Source: Melampsora larici-populina 98AG31 (lineage: Eukaryota; Basidiomycota; Pucciniomycetes; Pucciniales; Melampsoraceae). Taken from it: a stretch of DNA of 64,000 bases. Below the pieces are notes generated by a model. The model was not told the DNA's origin. It did no database searches and saw nothing but the letters and a program-made list of their open reading frames with translations. Location: the NCBI RefSeq assembly GCF_000204055.1, contig NW_006768777.1:1457877-1521876 (forward strand), written 5' to 3'. This document shows, one piece after another, positions 36,230 to 45,447 of this stretch. Position 1 is the stretch's first letter, and every line of letters starts with the position of its first letter. Made by a program: the position numbers and the translations under genes.

Positions 36230-36750
36230 TTGGTGATGGAGACTGAAGGTGTTTGGATGAGGATTGCAGAAGATTGAGGACAGTCGAAGAATATTCAGGA
36301 TAATCAAAGAAGATCGAGGATGGTCTAAGAAGATTGAGGACGGTTGACGAAGATTGAGGAAGATCAAGGACAGTCGACGAAGAAAGAAGAAGGTTGAGGA
36401 CGGTCGACAAAGATTGAAGAAGATTGAGGAAGATCGAGGACGGTTGACGAAGAAAGAAGAAGATTGAGGACAGTCGACAAAGATTGAAGAAGATTGAGGA
36501 CGGTTGTTGAAGATTGAGGAAGATCGAGGACGGTTGACGAAGAAAGAAGAAGATCAAGGACGGTTGACAAAGATCAAGGAAGATCAAGGACGGTCGACGA
36601 AGAAAGAAGAAGATATGAGACGGTTGACAAAGAAAGAAGAAGATCGAGGACGGTTGACAAAGATTGAGGAAGATCAAGGACGGTCGACGAAGAAAGAAGA
36701 AGATCAAGGACGGTTGACAAAGATTGATGATGATGAAAGAGGTTTTGGAG
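36230..36750 (-). repeat. Right subterminal repeat array
   Basis: Repeats of GAAGATCGAGGACGGTTGAC and GAAGAAAGAAGAAGAT units, purine-rich on plus. Mirror of the array at 2866-3330. The open frames through it are repeat artefacts. Confidence 0.85.
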
Positions 36751-36929
36751 GAGAGCGAGACAGGAAGCAGGTACTTTGAAGCTCTTGAGACAGATGGTAG
36801 AATGTCTCCGGTCGGAGGTGTTGAGACCTGTGAGACCGAGCTTGTAGCTAGTTGGCCAACATGTGGTTTTTGGCTGCAGTAGAATCTAACATTGGTGTTT
36901 GAATTGTACAGTTTGAGAAATGTATTTTT

Positions 36930-37197
36930 TGGTTTTTGGTTTTTTGATTTTTTGATTTTTGGTGTTGCTGGTACTTTTTGTCGAAAGGTGACAATGCAAT
37001 GAAAACGGTGTCGACCACTGGAAATTTGGGCAAAAAGGGGTTGCTGCCATGACTTTTACTCCAGTACAGGGGTTTTATCCCTGTATTTGAGTATTTTCTG
37101 GAGTTTTGTCTTTGATTTTTGAATTTTGCACCCGGGAATTGTGATTTTTGATTTTTGAAATTTCGCATTGTCACTTTGGAACGTCTCGCATTCCGTA
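36930..37197 (-). repeat. Right TIR of the giant element
   Basis: Inverted counterpart of 2323-2615, ending TCTCGCATTCCGTA, followed by the AATAAC duplication at 37198-37203. Confidence 0.9.
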
Positions 37198-37203
37198 AAT
37201 AAC

Positions 37204-37918
37204 AATGTTAATAAGCCTTATAATCCCAATAATCCTAATACCAATAATCAATTACCAGCTGTTAATAATAATAATAATTTTAATAATCAGCCTATAACTT
37301 TGTTTTGTGTGTATTGTAGCACTGAAGGTCATACAGTTGGTAGGTGTAGATGGGTTATTCAAGATAAGCAGGCTGGGTTACTTCAAGATAGAATGGATGG
37401 ATTCTTTTTACCAAGAAGTGACGCAAGATTGACTAAGAAGGGTGAAGATGGAATTAGGCAACAAGTAATTAAGTATTCTGAGGAGCAAGCAAATGCTGTT
37501 GCACGTGGTAATATTCAACAACAACAACAGAATCCTGTTCCACCACCAGCTACCAATACAGTTGTGGTACCACCACCAGTTATTCCTACGAGTGTTATAA
37601 CTAAAAATGATGGAAAGGATAGAGTACATGAATTGAAGGCTAGTTGTGGAACTTTAGAAGAATGGTGCATGCCTGAGGTTAATAAGAAGCAAGTAGAAGT
37701 TAAGGCAGGAGCTGGAACAAAATTATATGGAGTAGAAATGAAGACTAGAAGTGGAAAGGACGTGGAAGAAGGTTCAGGATTTAAATTGAAGAAAAAGAAG
37801 AAGGTGGCAATTAATGACGTGGTAGAAGAGATTGATGCTATGGATGTTGATGAAGAAGATGTTGAAGATCAAAGACGTGGAATTCTTGAAGATACTTTAA
37901 GAAGAATTAATAAGGATA
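37204..37918 (+). pseudogene. gag: Gypsy-A Gag, 3' part: nucleocapsid zinc knuckle
   Basis: It continues the frame of 724-2322 exactly once the giant element and one AATAAC copy are removed. It carries CVYCSTEGHTVGRC, a C-x2-C-x4-H-x4-C knuckle that binds nucleic acid, followed by a Gln/Pro-rich linker and a basic KLKKKKK stretch. The frame is cut again at 37918 by the foldback element and resumes in phase at 45448. Confidence 0.93.
37911..37918 (+). repeat. 8-bp target duplication TAAGGATA of the foldback element
   Basis: It is repeated at 45440-45447, directly flanking the foldback ends. Confidence 0.92.
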
Positions 37919-38124
37919 GGCCGTTGCTATTTGCAGCCCACAAGAAAACCACGTAGGCGCTGGCCAAATTACGCCTACATGGGTGTTTCCCACGAAGAAG
38001 CGCCTACATTTATGATGTAGGCGCTGGAAACCATCCAAAATGACGCCTACATGTCAAAAAACCCATGTAGGCGTCATTTGGTTACGCCTACATTCAAAAA
38101 ATGAAATGTAGGCGTAATTTTCAA

Positions 38125-38129
38125 GCACC
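38125..38129 (+). repeat. 5-bp target duplication GCACC of Gypsy-B
   Basis: It is repeated at 44477-44481. Confidence 0.93.
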
Positions 38130-38437
38130 TGTAAGGTTCTCGATAGAGAAACCTTCACTGGGACTCTGGGAACTCTCACGGTGGCCGTTAACCACTGAAA
38201 ACTATTCTAGAACTCTTGTTTGCATTACAAGCACGCTAGCCTAGCTCCAGTCGGGGTTTGTCAAGAAGGAAGAAACAATCAGAACTGATATAAAGAGAAA
38301 TGAGATAACTAGATGATGACTCTTACCTAGCTCCAGTCGGGGTTCGTGAAGAAGAAGAACCCAACGTGGAGCCAGGGTTAATAGAGAGTATGCTGAAAGG
38401 TGACCTCTGTAAACCCATGCTGTACATAACCCTTACA
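38130..38437 (-). repeat. Gypsy-B 3' LTR
   Basis: 308 bp. It matches 44169-44476 except for two C/T or G/A differences. It contains an internal near-duplication of TAGCTCCAGTCGGGGTT. Confidence 0.97.
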
Positions 38438-38450
38438 TCCCTCCCCTTCT
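38438..38450 (-). promoter_or_regulatory. Gypsy-B polypurine tract
   Basis: On the minus strand AGAAGGGGAGGGA abuts the 3' LTR, as expected for the plus-strand primer. The stretch 38451-38914 downstream of the integrase ORF is non-coding. Confidence 0.9.
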
Positions 38451-38914
38451 AAAAAAAATTCCTAAATCATGTATACTAAGTAATAAACCTCCACGCCGTT
38501 GTACCCTTGAATGATTTTGATAAAAAGGAAAAGAAAATTGAAAAAAGTAACTAAGTCTGAAAGAAGAAAAAAAAGAAAAAATTGGCATAACTCGCCCTTA
38601 AAATAATATCATTTAGAAGCAGAAAAAAAATCCACACTTAAGATGTTTATATAAAAAAAGAAAAGAGAACTAAAGAAAAATGAGAAACTGAAAACCACAT
38701 AATTTGTTGAATGCTTGAAGTAACTTGAGTCTTGCTGCGCCAACTACCGTCCCTCCTTGTTTGTCCGTGTCGTTTGAACTGAAGTGAAGCAAAGCAAAAA
38801 AATTGTGCGGTGCTCACGGGCGTGGCCAAGGAGTTGTTTTTGAAAAGGTTTTTGGGGGGGGTAGCCTTCGGCGGTGCATACTAAGAAAGGTGGGAACTTA
38901 CTTTGACACTCAGG

Positions 38915-40312
38915 TCAATTGCCTGTCCCTTCCTGCTCAATCACGGGTCCTTCACCTCGGTATTTCTTCAGCTTTGAGATATGAAACACGGGGTGTGACT
39001 GATCCTCGTCGTCGAGTCTTAACCTGAAATTACGGCCGTCTTTGAAACATTCGATCACTTGATATGGCCCATCGTATCGTGGTCGAAGCTTTGAAGTTGG
39101 TCTGCCGGAACCACCTACGATCTGCTGACGGTCTTTACTGTCAATCAAGACCCAGTCGTTTACCGCCACGGTGTCTCCGTCTCTACGTCGGCTGTTGTAC
39201 TGCACTGCCTGTGAGATTCGGTTCGTCCAGAGGCGGTCTCGAGTTTTGGCCCAAGCAGATTGTCGCTTCTCAAACCACTTCTTGACGTCGGCGTTGACTT
39301 CTGTTGCCGGTAATTCAATAGGGAAAAGTCGTGGTTTTCGTCCGTATACAAACTCAAACGGCGAAACCCCTGTCGCGACATTGACCGCCGTGTTGATCGC
39401 AAACTCGACAGCTGGTAGGGACTCAAGCCACTTGCCATGCTTTGCTGACACCAATTGGCGGAGAATCTGGACAATGGTCTTGTTCGATTTCTCACTGCGG
39501 CCATCACTTTGAGGGTGATACGCTGTGGTGAGGTGCACCTCGATACGTAGCAGTCGGTGGAGTTCTTGCCAAAAGGTGGAAGTCCAAAGTTTATCTCGAT
39601 CGCCTATCATGGTACGTGGTACACCAAATATCGATAGCCAAGCGCCAAATAGTCGCTGAGCTGTTCTCTCGGCGGTGTCGGTTTGGCAGGCTGGGATTGT
39701 TCGAACAAAACCTGAGATTTGGCAGGTAACAGACAGTAACATGTCATAGTTCTTCACCTTAGGAAATGGCCCGATGAAATCCAGCGCGATGTGTTCCATT
39801 GGAATTTTCGGCACTTTGCTTGTCTGCATTCGTCCTGAGGTAAGAGTTGTCCGGGCTTTCGTTCGTTGGCACGTGTCGCAGTTTTCGACGAATTTCTTGA
39901 CGTCCGCGGTAAGATTCGGCCAGAAAAACTCGTTCCGTAGGTGTGAAAGGGTCTTCAATGCTCCTAGGTGTCCAATTGAGTTATGGACTTGCTCAATCAG
40001 GTTACGTCTCAGGTCGAGCGTGTCAGGTATCACCAATTGGTTGTCCAGGAAAATGAGGCCATCCTTGACTTCTGTTCCTTTTTGTAATGGTAGGGTCGAG
40101 TGAAGTCGTGTACAGAAATGGTCTGATTTATACCCAGCTTTGATGTTATCTAGGACTGGCTTTTCGAATACCTGTTTGACTTCGCAACATGCTACATCCT
40201 CGATCCTGGATAGGGCATCCGCAACGGTGTTGTATTCACCCTTCAAGGACTTGAAGTTGAGGTCGAATTGGGAGAGTGTTTCTAACCATCGTGCCTGTCG
40301 ACGGCTTAAATG
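38915..40312 (-). CDS. pol: Gypsy-B Pol, 3' part: RNase H end and integrase
   Basis: It begins in the RNase H tail (LSRRQARWLETLSQFDLNF, then YNTVADALSR). The integrase has an HHCC finger (HNSIGHLGALKTLSHLRNEF...CDTCQRTK). The DDE core has Asp in HIALDFIGPF, Asp in MIGDRDKLW and Glu in SDGRSEKSNKT. The end has a typical PVFHISKLKKY stretch. No chromodomain follows. It is out of frame by one base with the upstream ORF at about 40309-40316. Confidence 0.92.
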   Translation of the reverse strand, partial: HLSRRQARWLETLSQFDLNFKSLKGEYNTVADALSRIEDVACCEVKQVFEKPVLDNIKAGYKSDHFCTRLHSTLPLQKGTEVKDGLIFLDNQLVIPDTLDLRRNLIEQVHNSIGHLGALKTLSHLRNEFFWPNLTADVKKFVENCDTCQRTKARTTLTSGRMQTSKVPKIPMEHIALDFIGPFPKVKNYDMLLSVTCQISGFVRTIPACQTDTAERTAQRLFGAWLSIFGVPRTMIGDRDKLWTSTFWQELHRLLRIEVHLTTAYHPQSDGRSEKSNKTIVQILRQLVSAKHGKWLESLPAVEFAINTAVNVATGVSPFEFVYGRKPRLFPIELPATEVNADVKKWFEKRQSAWAKTRDRLWTNRISQAVQYNSRRRDGDTVAVNDWVLIDSKDRQQIVGGSGRPTSKLRPRYDGPYQVIECFKDGRNFRLRLDDEDQSHPVFHISKLKKYRGEGPVIEQEGTGN

Positions 40313-43300
40313 CGTTGTGTCAGCAGGTGTGTGAGCAAGTGATGGTCTGAAATCACGTTCACTTTCAACCCTAAAAGCAATAGTCTCCATTTCTGAAGGG
40401 CGTTGATGACGGCCAAAAGTTCTTGCTCGTGGACGGGGTAATTTCTTTTGGCCGGTGTCATCGTTCGACTCTCATATGAAATTGACGACGATTTGTCCCA
40501 ATCCGCGCCCTGAAATAGCGCCGCACCTAAACCATGTCCACTGGCGTCCGTAAAGAGCCAGACTGGGTCATCTGAGTTATAGTCTAAGGTTTTCAACACT
40601 GGAAGGGTGGTCATGATTCTCTTAATGTTCTCAAATGCTTGATCTTCTGCTTCCCCCCACTTGAAAGGTTGGTTCTTGCGTTTAGAACTAGTCAATGGCG
40701 ATAGTGTTCCGACATAATGAGCCAATCCGTCTACGAACTTCTTCATGAATTGAACTGTTCCTAAGAAGCGAAGCAGTTGCTTTTGTGACTTAGGTGTTGT
40801 CCATTTGGTGACTTTGTCGACTTTCTGTTCGTCTGGGCAGATTCCGTTTGCACTTATTTCATGCCCCAGAAAGTTGATCTTCTTTCGAAATAGCTTGCTT
40901 TTCGACGGTGAGCAGTAGAGTTTTGCTGCCTGTAGTCGTCGTAAGATTTCTCTTACATGAGCTTCGTTTTCCTCAACTGAATCTGAGAAAACGACAACAT
41001 CATCAATGTAAACAACGCAGATCACTCCAATTAAGTCACCTAATGCCTCTTCCACCCATGCTTGATGTGTTGCCAGCCCATTGGTGACACCCATTGGCAT
41101 CACCACCCACTCGTAGAGGCCTAAAGGTGTCTTGACTGCTGTGAGTGGGATGTCTTCCTCTCTCATCTTTGTCTGGAAGAAAGAATTGATTTGGTCAATT
41201 ACAGAAAAGATCTTTCCTTTCCCCACGAGTCGTACTGCTTCATCAATATTGGGCAGAGGGGAGCGGTCTTTCACCGTATACTTGTTCAGTGTACGGTAGT
41301 CACATACCCAACGCGGCAGGGCATTGGGGTCCTTCTTTGGTATGATCATTGAAGGCGACGCGTATTGGCTTGTAGATCGTCGAATTCGGCCTGCAGCTAA
41401 GTGCTGGTCTACTAGCTTTCGCCAGGGGCCCCAGTACTTCTGTGGATAGGCATACTGTTTTTCATTTATGACCACATTGGGGTCCGTTAGAATGATCTTG
41501 TGACGGACTTTGGAAGAATCACTTTGGCCTTCTGGAGGGAAGAAATCATCCTCATCATCAGAGTCTACCGGGGGTAGTTCCTCTGGAAACAACGCAGCAA
41601 ACTCTTTAAAAACTCGCTCCTCTCTAGCTGTCAACTCTCTGGACTCCTGCACTTTCTTCAAATTTTCCACAACACATGATATCATTTCATTCCTTGTTTC
41701 ATTAATCTTTTCAATCATTTTTTCTGATTCCATAAGAATAGTCTTTGATGGTACATGTTTCACGGTCCAGTCATGCAGGGATACATCAAGGTGATTTTTT
41801 TCCAAGAATGGGGTACCCAAGATTACATTGAATTTTTCTCCCAACGGCGCAAGTTTGAAAAATGTCAATCCAAAGCGTAATGACGGTTCCGCTGACGAGA
41901 CGTTGGCAAAACAGAATTCAGTAAAGTAAAAGGGTTCAGCTTCTTTATTGTCAATTGCTAACCAAGCTTCAATTGGTGCGACCAGGCGACATCGAGGAAT
42001 TTTGGCTTGCTTTGATAGTCGATCCACCATCAGATTCGTTTCCGCTGCACAGTCAATAAGTGCGCGGACGTCAACACCGTTGATTCTCAGATTCAGGATG
42101 ATTGATTTGGTATGTGAGACAGAGGGCTTGACACACCTTGTGTCCTCTTTCTCGCTTGCCAAATGTGCCACTAAAACATGATCCGCTTCTTCATATCGTG
42201 CCAGATCTTGAGCAAATAGATCAGGTGTCTCGTTGATGCTCGCAATCAATGGTGCCTGAGTTGAATGACGGCCCGCCGGTTTTGAAATTGGGGCTCCAGG
42301 GGCTGATGCTGGTCGGTTCACGTTCTGCGGTCGCACGTTGTTGGCTGCAGGTGCATCTTGACGACGGGTAGGTCGAGGACCGGGGTTGAAGACGTCCAAA
42401 CTAGGAAGTTGTACGTAGGGTCCTTTGGCGGGTCCGCGGCAATCAGATTTGCCACATGCAGTTCGACAAACTCCGCATAAACCCAAGTGCCTCATGTATG
42501 AGTGGTACCTCCATGCCTGATCGGCGCGCTGCTCCGTGGTTTGATTATCCGGTGTGCTGGTGTTATTCAAGGCACGTGGCGGTGGGGCGTGATTATTGGA
42601 AGATTGACGAGGCTGAATCCATGGTAGTAGATTGCTGGACAAGACCAAATCCCATATGTTATTCGCTTTCGAAATGAACGGCAAGAGTTTAAAGTCGGTG
42701 GCTTGTAATAACCCGCGGTCTTTGACCCATCGTTGGAAGATGTCTGGTGTCCCCCATACGATGTATTCCGCGAGGTTTCTTGGGGTAAGTGACGATTTGA
42801 TTTGGACAAGGTTGTACAAATCGCGCGCTCTACCAACATAGCTCTTGAAGTCTTCATTCGGTCCCATACGTAGTTGTCTGATATTTCGCTCCGTGTCTTC
42901 CAGCCAACCCGTTGGTAAGGTCTCAGATGCCAGCTCGTGCATAAGTTCGTCCCAGGTCAAGTGCTCCAGTTCGACACGCGAGTTCACGTACCACGTTCCT
43001 GCTCTCGGTTCAACCATGACAGATCCTAGGATAATGAAACGTTGGCGATGATCGGAGAGGTTTTTCAACTCGAAGTATTGCTCGATTAGCCTTCGCCAAT
43101 TGAACAGTGCTGCCGGGTTTTCAGATGGTCCAGTAAATTTCGGTACCTCCGAAAGTTTCAGATCGCTCGCATAGACCTTGGACACTTTCGGTTCAGCCAC
43201 TGATGGACGATTTTGGAAGGGTGGTACGTCTATCTCTTCAACTTTTCTATGCATGACCTGGTCGGCTCGATCCACTGATGCTTGGCGCTCTAGTTCGGGG

Positions 43301-44070
43301 TCTACGAGTTGGGTGAACGAGACTCGTCGTGATTCCCTTTGGACACTGTCTGTGGGTCGTATAAAGGCCTGCCGGATGGGTGAATCCTGTTGAGCTAGCA
43401 CTGGGGACGATTGAGTTAAAGCTTGGGCAATCTCCGTATTGACAGTACGCTGCTCTCGTGGTCCTGCTGGAGTTGGCGTCGTAAGTTGGTTTCGAAACGC
43501 AGCAAAAGGGTTGTTGGATCCGGTACTTCGAGCTGTCTCGGGCGATTTTCCAGTGAGCAGTCGCGATATGGTCAGTTCGAGTGCATCGATTCGAGCTCGA
43601 TCAGCGGCTGCTACTTCCAGCTTGGTCTTCCATTCCTGCTTCTCGTGTTCTAACCGTTCAACCTTCTCCTGCAACGTCTCAATAATTTCGTCTCGAGACA
43701 TGGCTTCCGTGTTCGGAATCTCCCCAATACGTGGCAAGGATCCTGTTGGTGGCTGTGCCATTGGTGTGAAGATAAAACTTCCAGGTACCAACGGTGTCGA
43801 TAAATTGGCTCGATCAAAAAAATTTCGGACTATGTGAGTGTCAGGTGTCAAGGTTGGTTCTGGTTCGGTCGAGGTGACGAGCGTATGTGATGACGAAGGA
43901 TAGATTGTCCTTAGGGTCCGATTGGGCGTGTTGACGTCTTCTCCTTCAATCGGCCAGTTGTACCGAGGAGGAGCAGGCGCTGGTGGTGAATCGACAAGTT
44001 GGGATGGTCTAGGTTTTCTCAAGAAGGCTTCAGGGTTTGTCGCGAAATTGGCAGGTAAGTTAAATGGCAT
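40306..44070 (-). CDS. gag-pol: Gypsy-B Gag-protease-RT-RNase H polyprotein
   Basis: A 1,254-aa frame starting MPFNLPANFATNPEAFL. The order is a disordered Pro-rich N-terminus, a coiled coil (EKVERLEHEKQEWKTKLEV), a Gag capsid region near residues 340-470, and a Cys-rich patch (CGVCRTACGKSDC). Next comes a protease-like region with LIDCAAETNLM, where Cys-Ala replaces the usual Ser-Gly after the catalytic Asp. The RT has the YIDDVVVFSDS active site, and RNase H begins at LFTDASGHGLGAALF. The frame ends at HHLLTHLLTQRI where one base appears to be missing relative to the continuing RNase H, so this copy needs a frameshift or is defective. Confidence 0.93.
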   Translation of the reverse strand: MPFNLPANFATNPEAFLRKPRPSQLVDSPPAPAPPRYNWPIEGEDVNTPNRTLRTIYPSSSHTLVTSTEPEPTLTPDTHIVRNFFDRANLSTPLVPGSFIFTPMAQPPTGSLPRIGEIPNTEAMSRDEIIETLQEKVERLEHEKQEWKTKLEVAAADRARIDALELTISRLLTGKSPETARSTGSNNPFAAFRNQLTTPTPAGPREQRTVNTEIAQALTQSSPVLAQQDSPIRQAFIRPTDSVQRESRRVSFTQLVDPELERQASVDRADQVMHRKVEEIDVPPFQNRPSVAEPKVSKVYASDLKLSEVPKFTGPSENPAALFNWRRLIEQYFELKNLSDHRQRFIILGSVMVEPRAGTWYVNSRVELEHLTWDELMHELASETLPTGWLEDTERNIRQLRMGPNEDFKSYVGRARDLYNLVQIKSSLTPRNLAEYIVWGTPDIFQRWVKDRGLLQATDFKLLPFISKANNIWDLVLSSNLLPWIQPRQSSNNHAPPPRALNNTSTPDNQTTEQRADQAWRYHSYMRHLGLCGVCRTACGKSDCRGPAKGPYVQLPSLDVFNPGPRPTRRQDAPAANNVRPQNVNRPASAPGAPISKPAGRHSTQAPLIASINETPDLFAQDLARYEEADHVLVAHLASEKEDTRCVKPSVSHTKSIILNLRINGVDVRALIDCAAETNLMVDRLSKQAKIPRCRLVAPIEAWLAIDNKEAEPFYFTEFCFANVSSAEPSLRFGLTFFKLAPLGEKFNVILGTPFLEKNHLDVSLHDWTVKHVPSKTILMESEKMIEKINETRNEMISCVVENLKKVQESRELTAREERVFKEFAALFPEELPPVDSDDEDDFFPPEGQSDSSKVRHKIILTDPNVVINEKQYAYPQKYWGPWRKLVDQHLAAGRIRRSTSQYASPSMIIPKKDPNALPRWVCDYRTLNKYTVKDRSPLPNIDEAVRLVGKGKIFSVIDQINSFFQTKMREEDIPLTAVKTPLGLYEWVVMPMGVTNGLATHQAWVEEALGDLIGVICVVYIDDVVVFSDSVEENEAHVREILRRLQAAKLYCSPSKSKLFRKKINFLGHEISANGICPDEQKVDKVTKWTTPKSQKQLLRFLGTVQFMKKFVDGLAHYVGTLSPLTSSKRKNQPFKWGEAEDQAFENIKRIMTTLPVLKTLDYNSDDPVWLFTDASGHGLGAALFQGADWDKSSSISYESRTMTPAKRNYPVHEQELLAVINALQKWRLLLLGLKVNVISDHHLLTHLLTQRI

Positions 44071-44168
44071 ATGATCGGCGTCGGAGTTGCAAGGATGTCA
44101 GGATGTGGGTATGGAAATCCCACGATGGTCAAGAAGGAAAATTAAGATTGAGAAATAGAATAAAAAAG

Positions 44169-44476
44169 TGTAAGGTTCTCGATAGAGAAACCTTCACTGG
44201 GACTCTGGGAACTCTCACGGTGGCCGTTAACCACTGAAAACTATTCTAGAACTCTTGTTTGCATTACAAGCACACTAGCCTAGCTCCAGTCGGGGTTCGT
44301 CAAGAAGGAAGAAACAATCAGAACTGATATAAAGAGAAATGAGATAACTAGATGATGACTCTTACCTAGCTCCAGTCGGGGTTCGTGAAGAAGAAGAACC
44401 CAACGTGGAGCCAGGGTTAATAGAGAGTATGCTGAAAGGTGACCTCTGTAAACCCATGCTGTACATAACCCTTACA
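44169..44476 (-). repeat. Gypsy-B 5' LTR
   Basis: 308 bp, TGT...ACA, two mismatches to 38130-38437. Confidence 0.97.
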
Positions 44477-45447
44477 GCACCTACATATCTCATTTGAAAT
44501 GTAGGCGCTATTTTTGAGCGCCTACATTCAATTTTCAGCTCAAATAAGCGCCTACATGCAGTCCTGCATATGTAGGCGCTACAAATCCGGCAACTGCAAC
44601 TCCAGACTGGTCTGAAGGGTAATGAAGAACAATTTTCAAGTCAAAATGAGAGTATTGGAAGACGGAAAAAGCAGTTTGGACTCAAAATGAGTGTATCGGA
44701 AGACGGATAAAGCAGTTTGGAGTTGAAATCAGTGTATTGGAAGACGGAAAAGTAACTCCGGAGTCAAAATGAGTGTATCAGAAGACGGAAAAAGTAGTAA
44801 ATTATTTCAACTCTGAACTCAGTTTGGAGTCAAAATGAGTGTATCAGAAGCGGAAAAAGAAGTAGATTATTTCAACTCTGAACTGCTATTTACGTCTTCT
44901 GATACACTCACTTCAGAGTTGAAAAGAGCATATTCATCTTCCAATATGCTTAACTGCTTTTTCCGTCTTCCAAAACACTCATTTAAACTCCAAGCTGGGT
45001 TTTCCATCTTCCGATACACTCATTTCAACTCCGAACTGCTTTTTCTGTCTTCCAATACTCTCATTTTAACTTGAAACTTCTTCTTCATTAGCCTTCAGAC
45101 CAGTCTGGAGTTGTAGGTGTTGGATTTGGAGCGCCTACATATGCAAGACTGCATGTAGGCGCTTATTTGAGCTGAAAATTGAATGTAGGCGCTCAAAAAT
45201 AGCGCCTACATTTCAAATTAGATATGTAGGTGCTTGAAAATTACGCCTACATTTCATTTTTTGAATGTAGGCGTAACCAAATGACGCCTACATGGGTTGT
45301 TTATCATGTAGGCGTCATTTTAGATGGTTTTCAGCGCCTACATCATAAATGTAGGTGATTTTTCGTGGGAAACACCCATGTAGGCGCTGTTTTGGCAGCG
45401 CCTACATGGTTCTCTTGTGGGCTGCAAATAGCAATGGCCTAAGGATA

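Larger units (their letters stand above)
2323..37197. mobile_element. Giant TIR transposon carrying integrase, SNF2 ATPase, TET/JBP-like dioxygenase and alpha-kinase
   Basis: The 34,875-bp unit has inverted ends starting TACGGAATGCGAGA and is flanked by AATAAC. It sits in Gypsy-A gag, whose frame is exactly restored when it is removed. From left to right the cargo is an alpha-kinase gene (+), a TET/JBP-like gene (-), an unknown long gene (-) split by a CACTA-like element, a 2-kb hAT-like insertion, a SNF2 ATPase gene (+) and a DDE integrase gene (-). About 15.1 kb is the nested CACTA-like element and 2.0 kb the hAT-like one, so the original element was roughly 17.8 kb. Size, TIRs, 6-bp duplication and integrase recall Maverick/Polinton elements. 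No protein-primed polymerase, packaging ATPase or capsid gene is visible, so it is not one of those. In-frame stops suggest that this copy is not autonomous. Confidence 0.9.
38130..44476 (-). mobile_element. Gypsy-B: young Ty3/Gypsy element
   Basis: A complete 6,347-bp element on the minus strand with 308-bp LTRs (TGT...ACA) and a 5-bp duplication. The LTRs differ at two positions. It encodes Gag-protease-RT-RNase H (44070-40306), then RNase H end and integrase (to 38915) after a one-base frame change. GC content is clearly higher than in the surrounding Gypsy-A, so codon use differs. Only 98 bp separate the 5' LTR from the ATG and no TGG primer site is evident next to the LTR. Confidence 0.95.
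37919..45439. mobile_element. Foldback (hAT-like) element, itself interrupted by Gypsy-B
   Basis: The ends start GGCCGTTGCTATTTGCAGCC and are inverted at 45420-45439. Without Gypsy-B and one GCACC it is about 1.17 kb. Nearly the whole length is two inverted arms of about 0.5 kb, each a chain of short palindromes on TGTAGGCGC/GCGCCTACA. Nearer the centre are GAAGACGGAAAAAGCAGTTTG-type repeats in both orientations. It has no ORF of its own. The 8-bp duplication suggests mobilisation by a hAT-like transposase. Confidence 0.9.

Noticed and set aside
36198..36779. Ser/Leu/Phe-rich and Glu/Lys-rich frames over the right subterminal array
   Set aside because: Both strands are open because the unit length keeps stops out; this is repeat DNA.
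2323..37197. Giant element as a Maverick/Polinton
   Set aside because: TIRs, 6-bp duplication and integrase fit, but no protein-primed DNA polymerase, packaging ATPase, protease or capsid gene was found in either strand.
2323..37197. Giant element as a Starship
   Set aside because: Starships are known from Pezizomycotina, use a tyrosine recombinase (DUF3435) as first gene and lack long TIRs. Here the enzyme is a DDE integrase and TIRs are long.
41510..43837. Plus-strand frames over Gypsy-B
   Set aside because: Shadows of the minus-strand polyprotein in GC-richer DNA.
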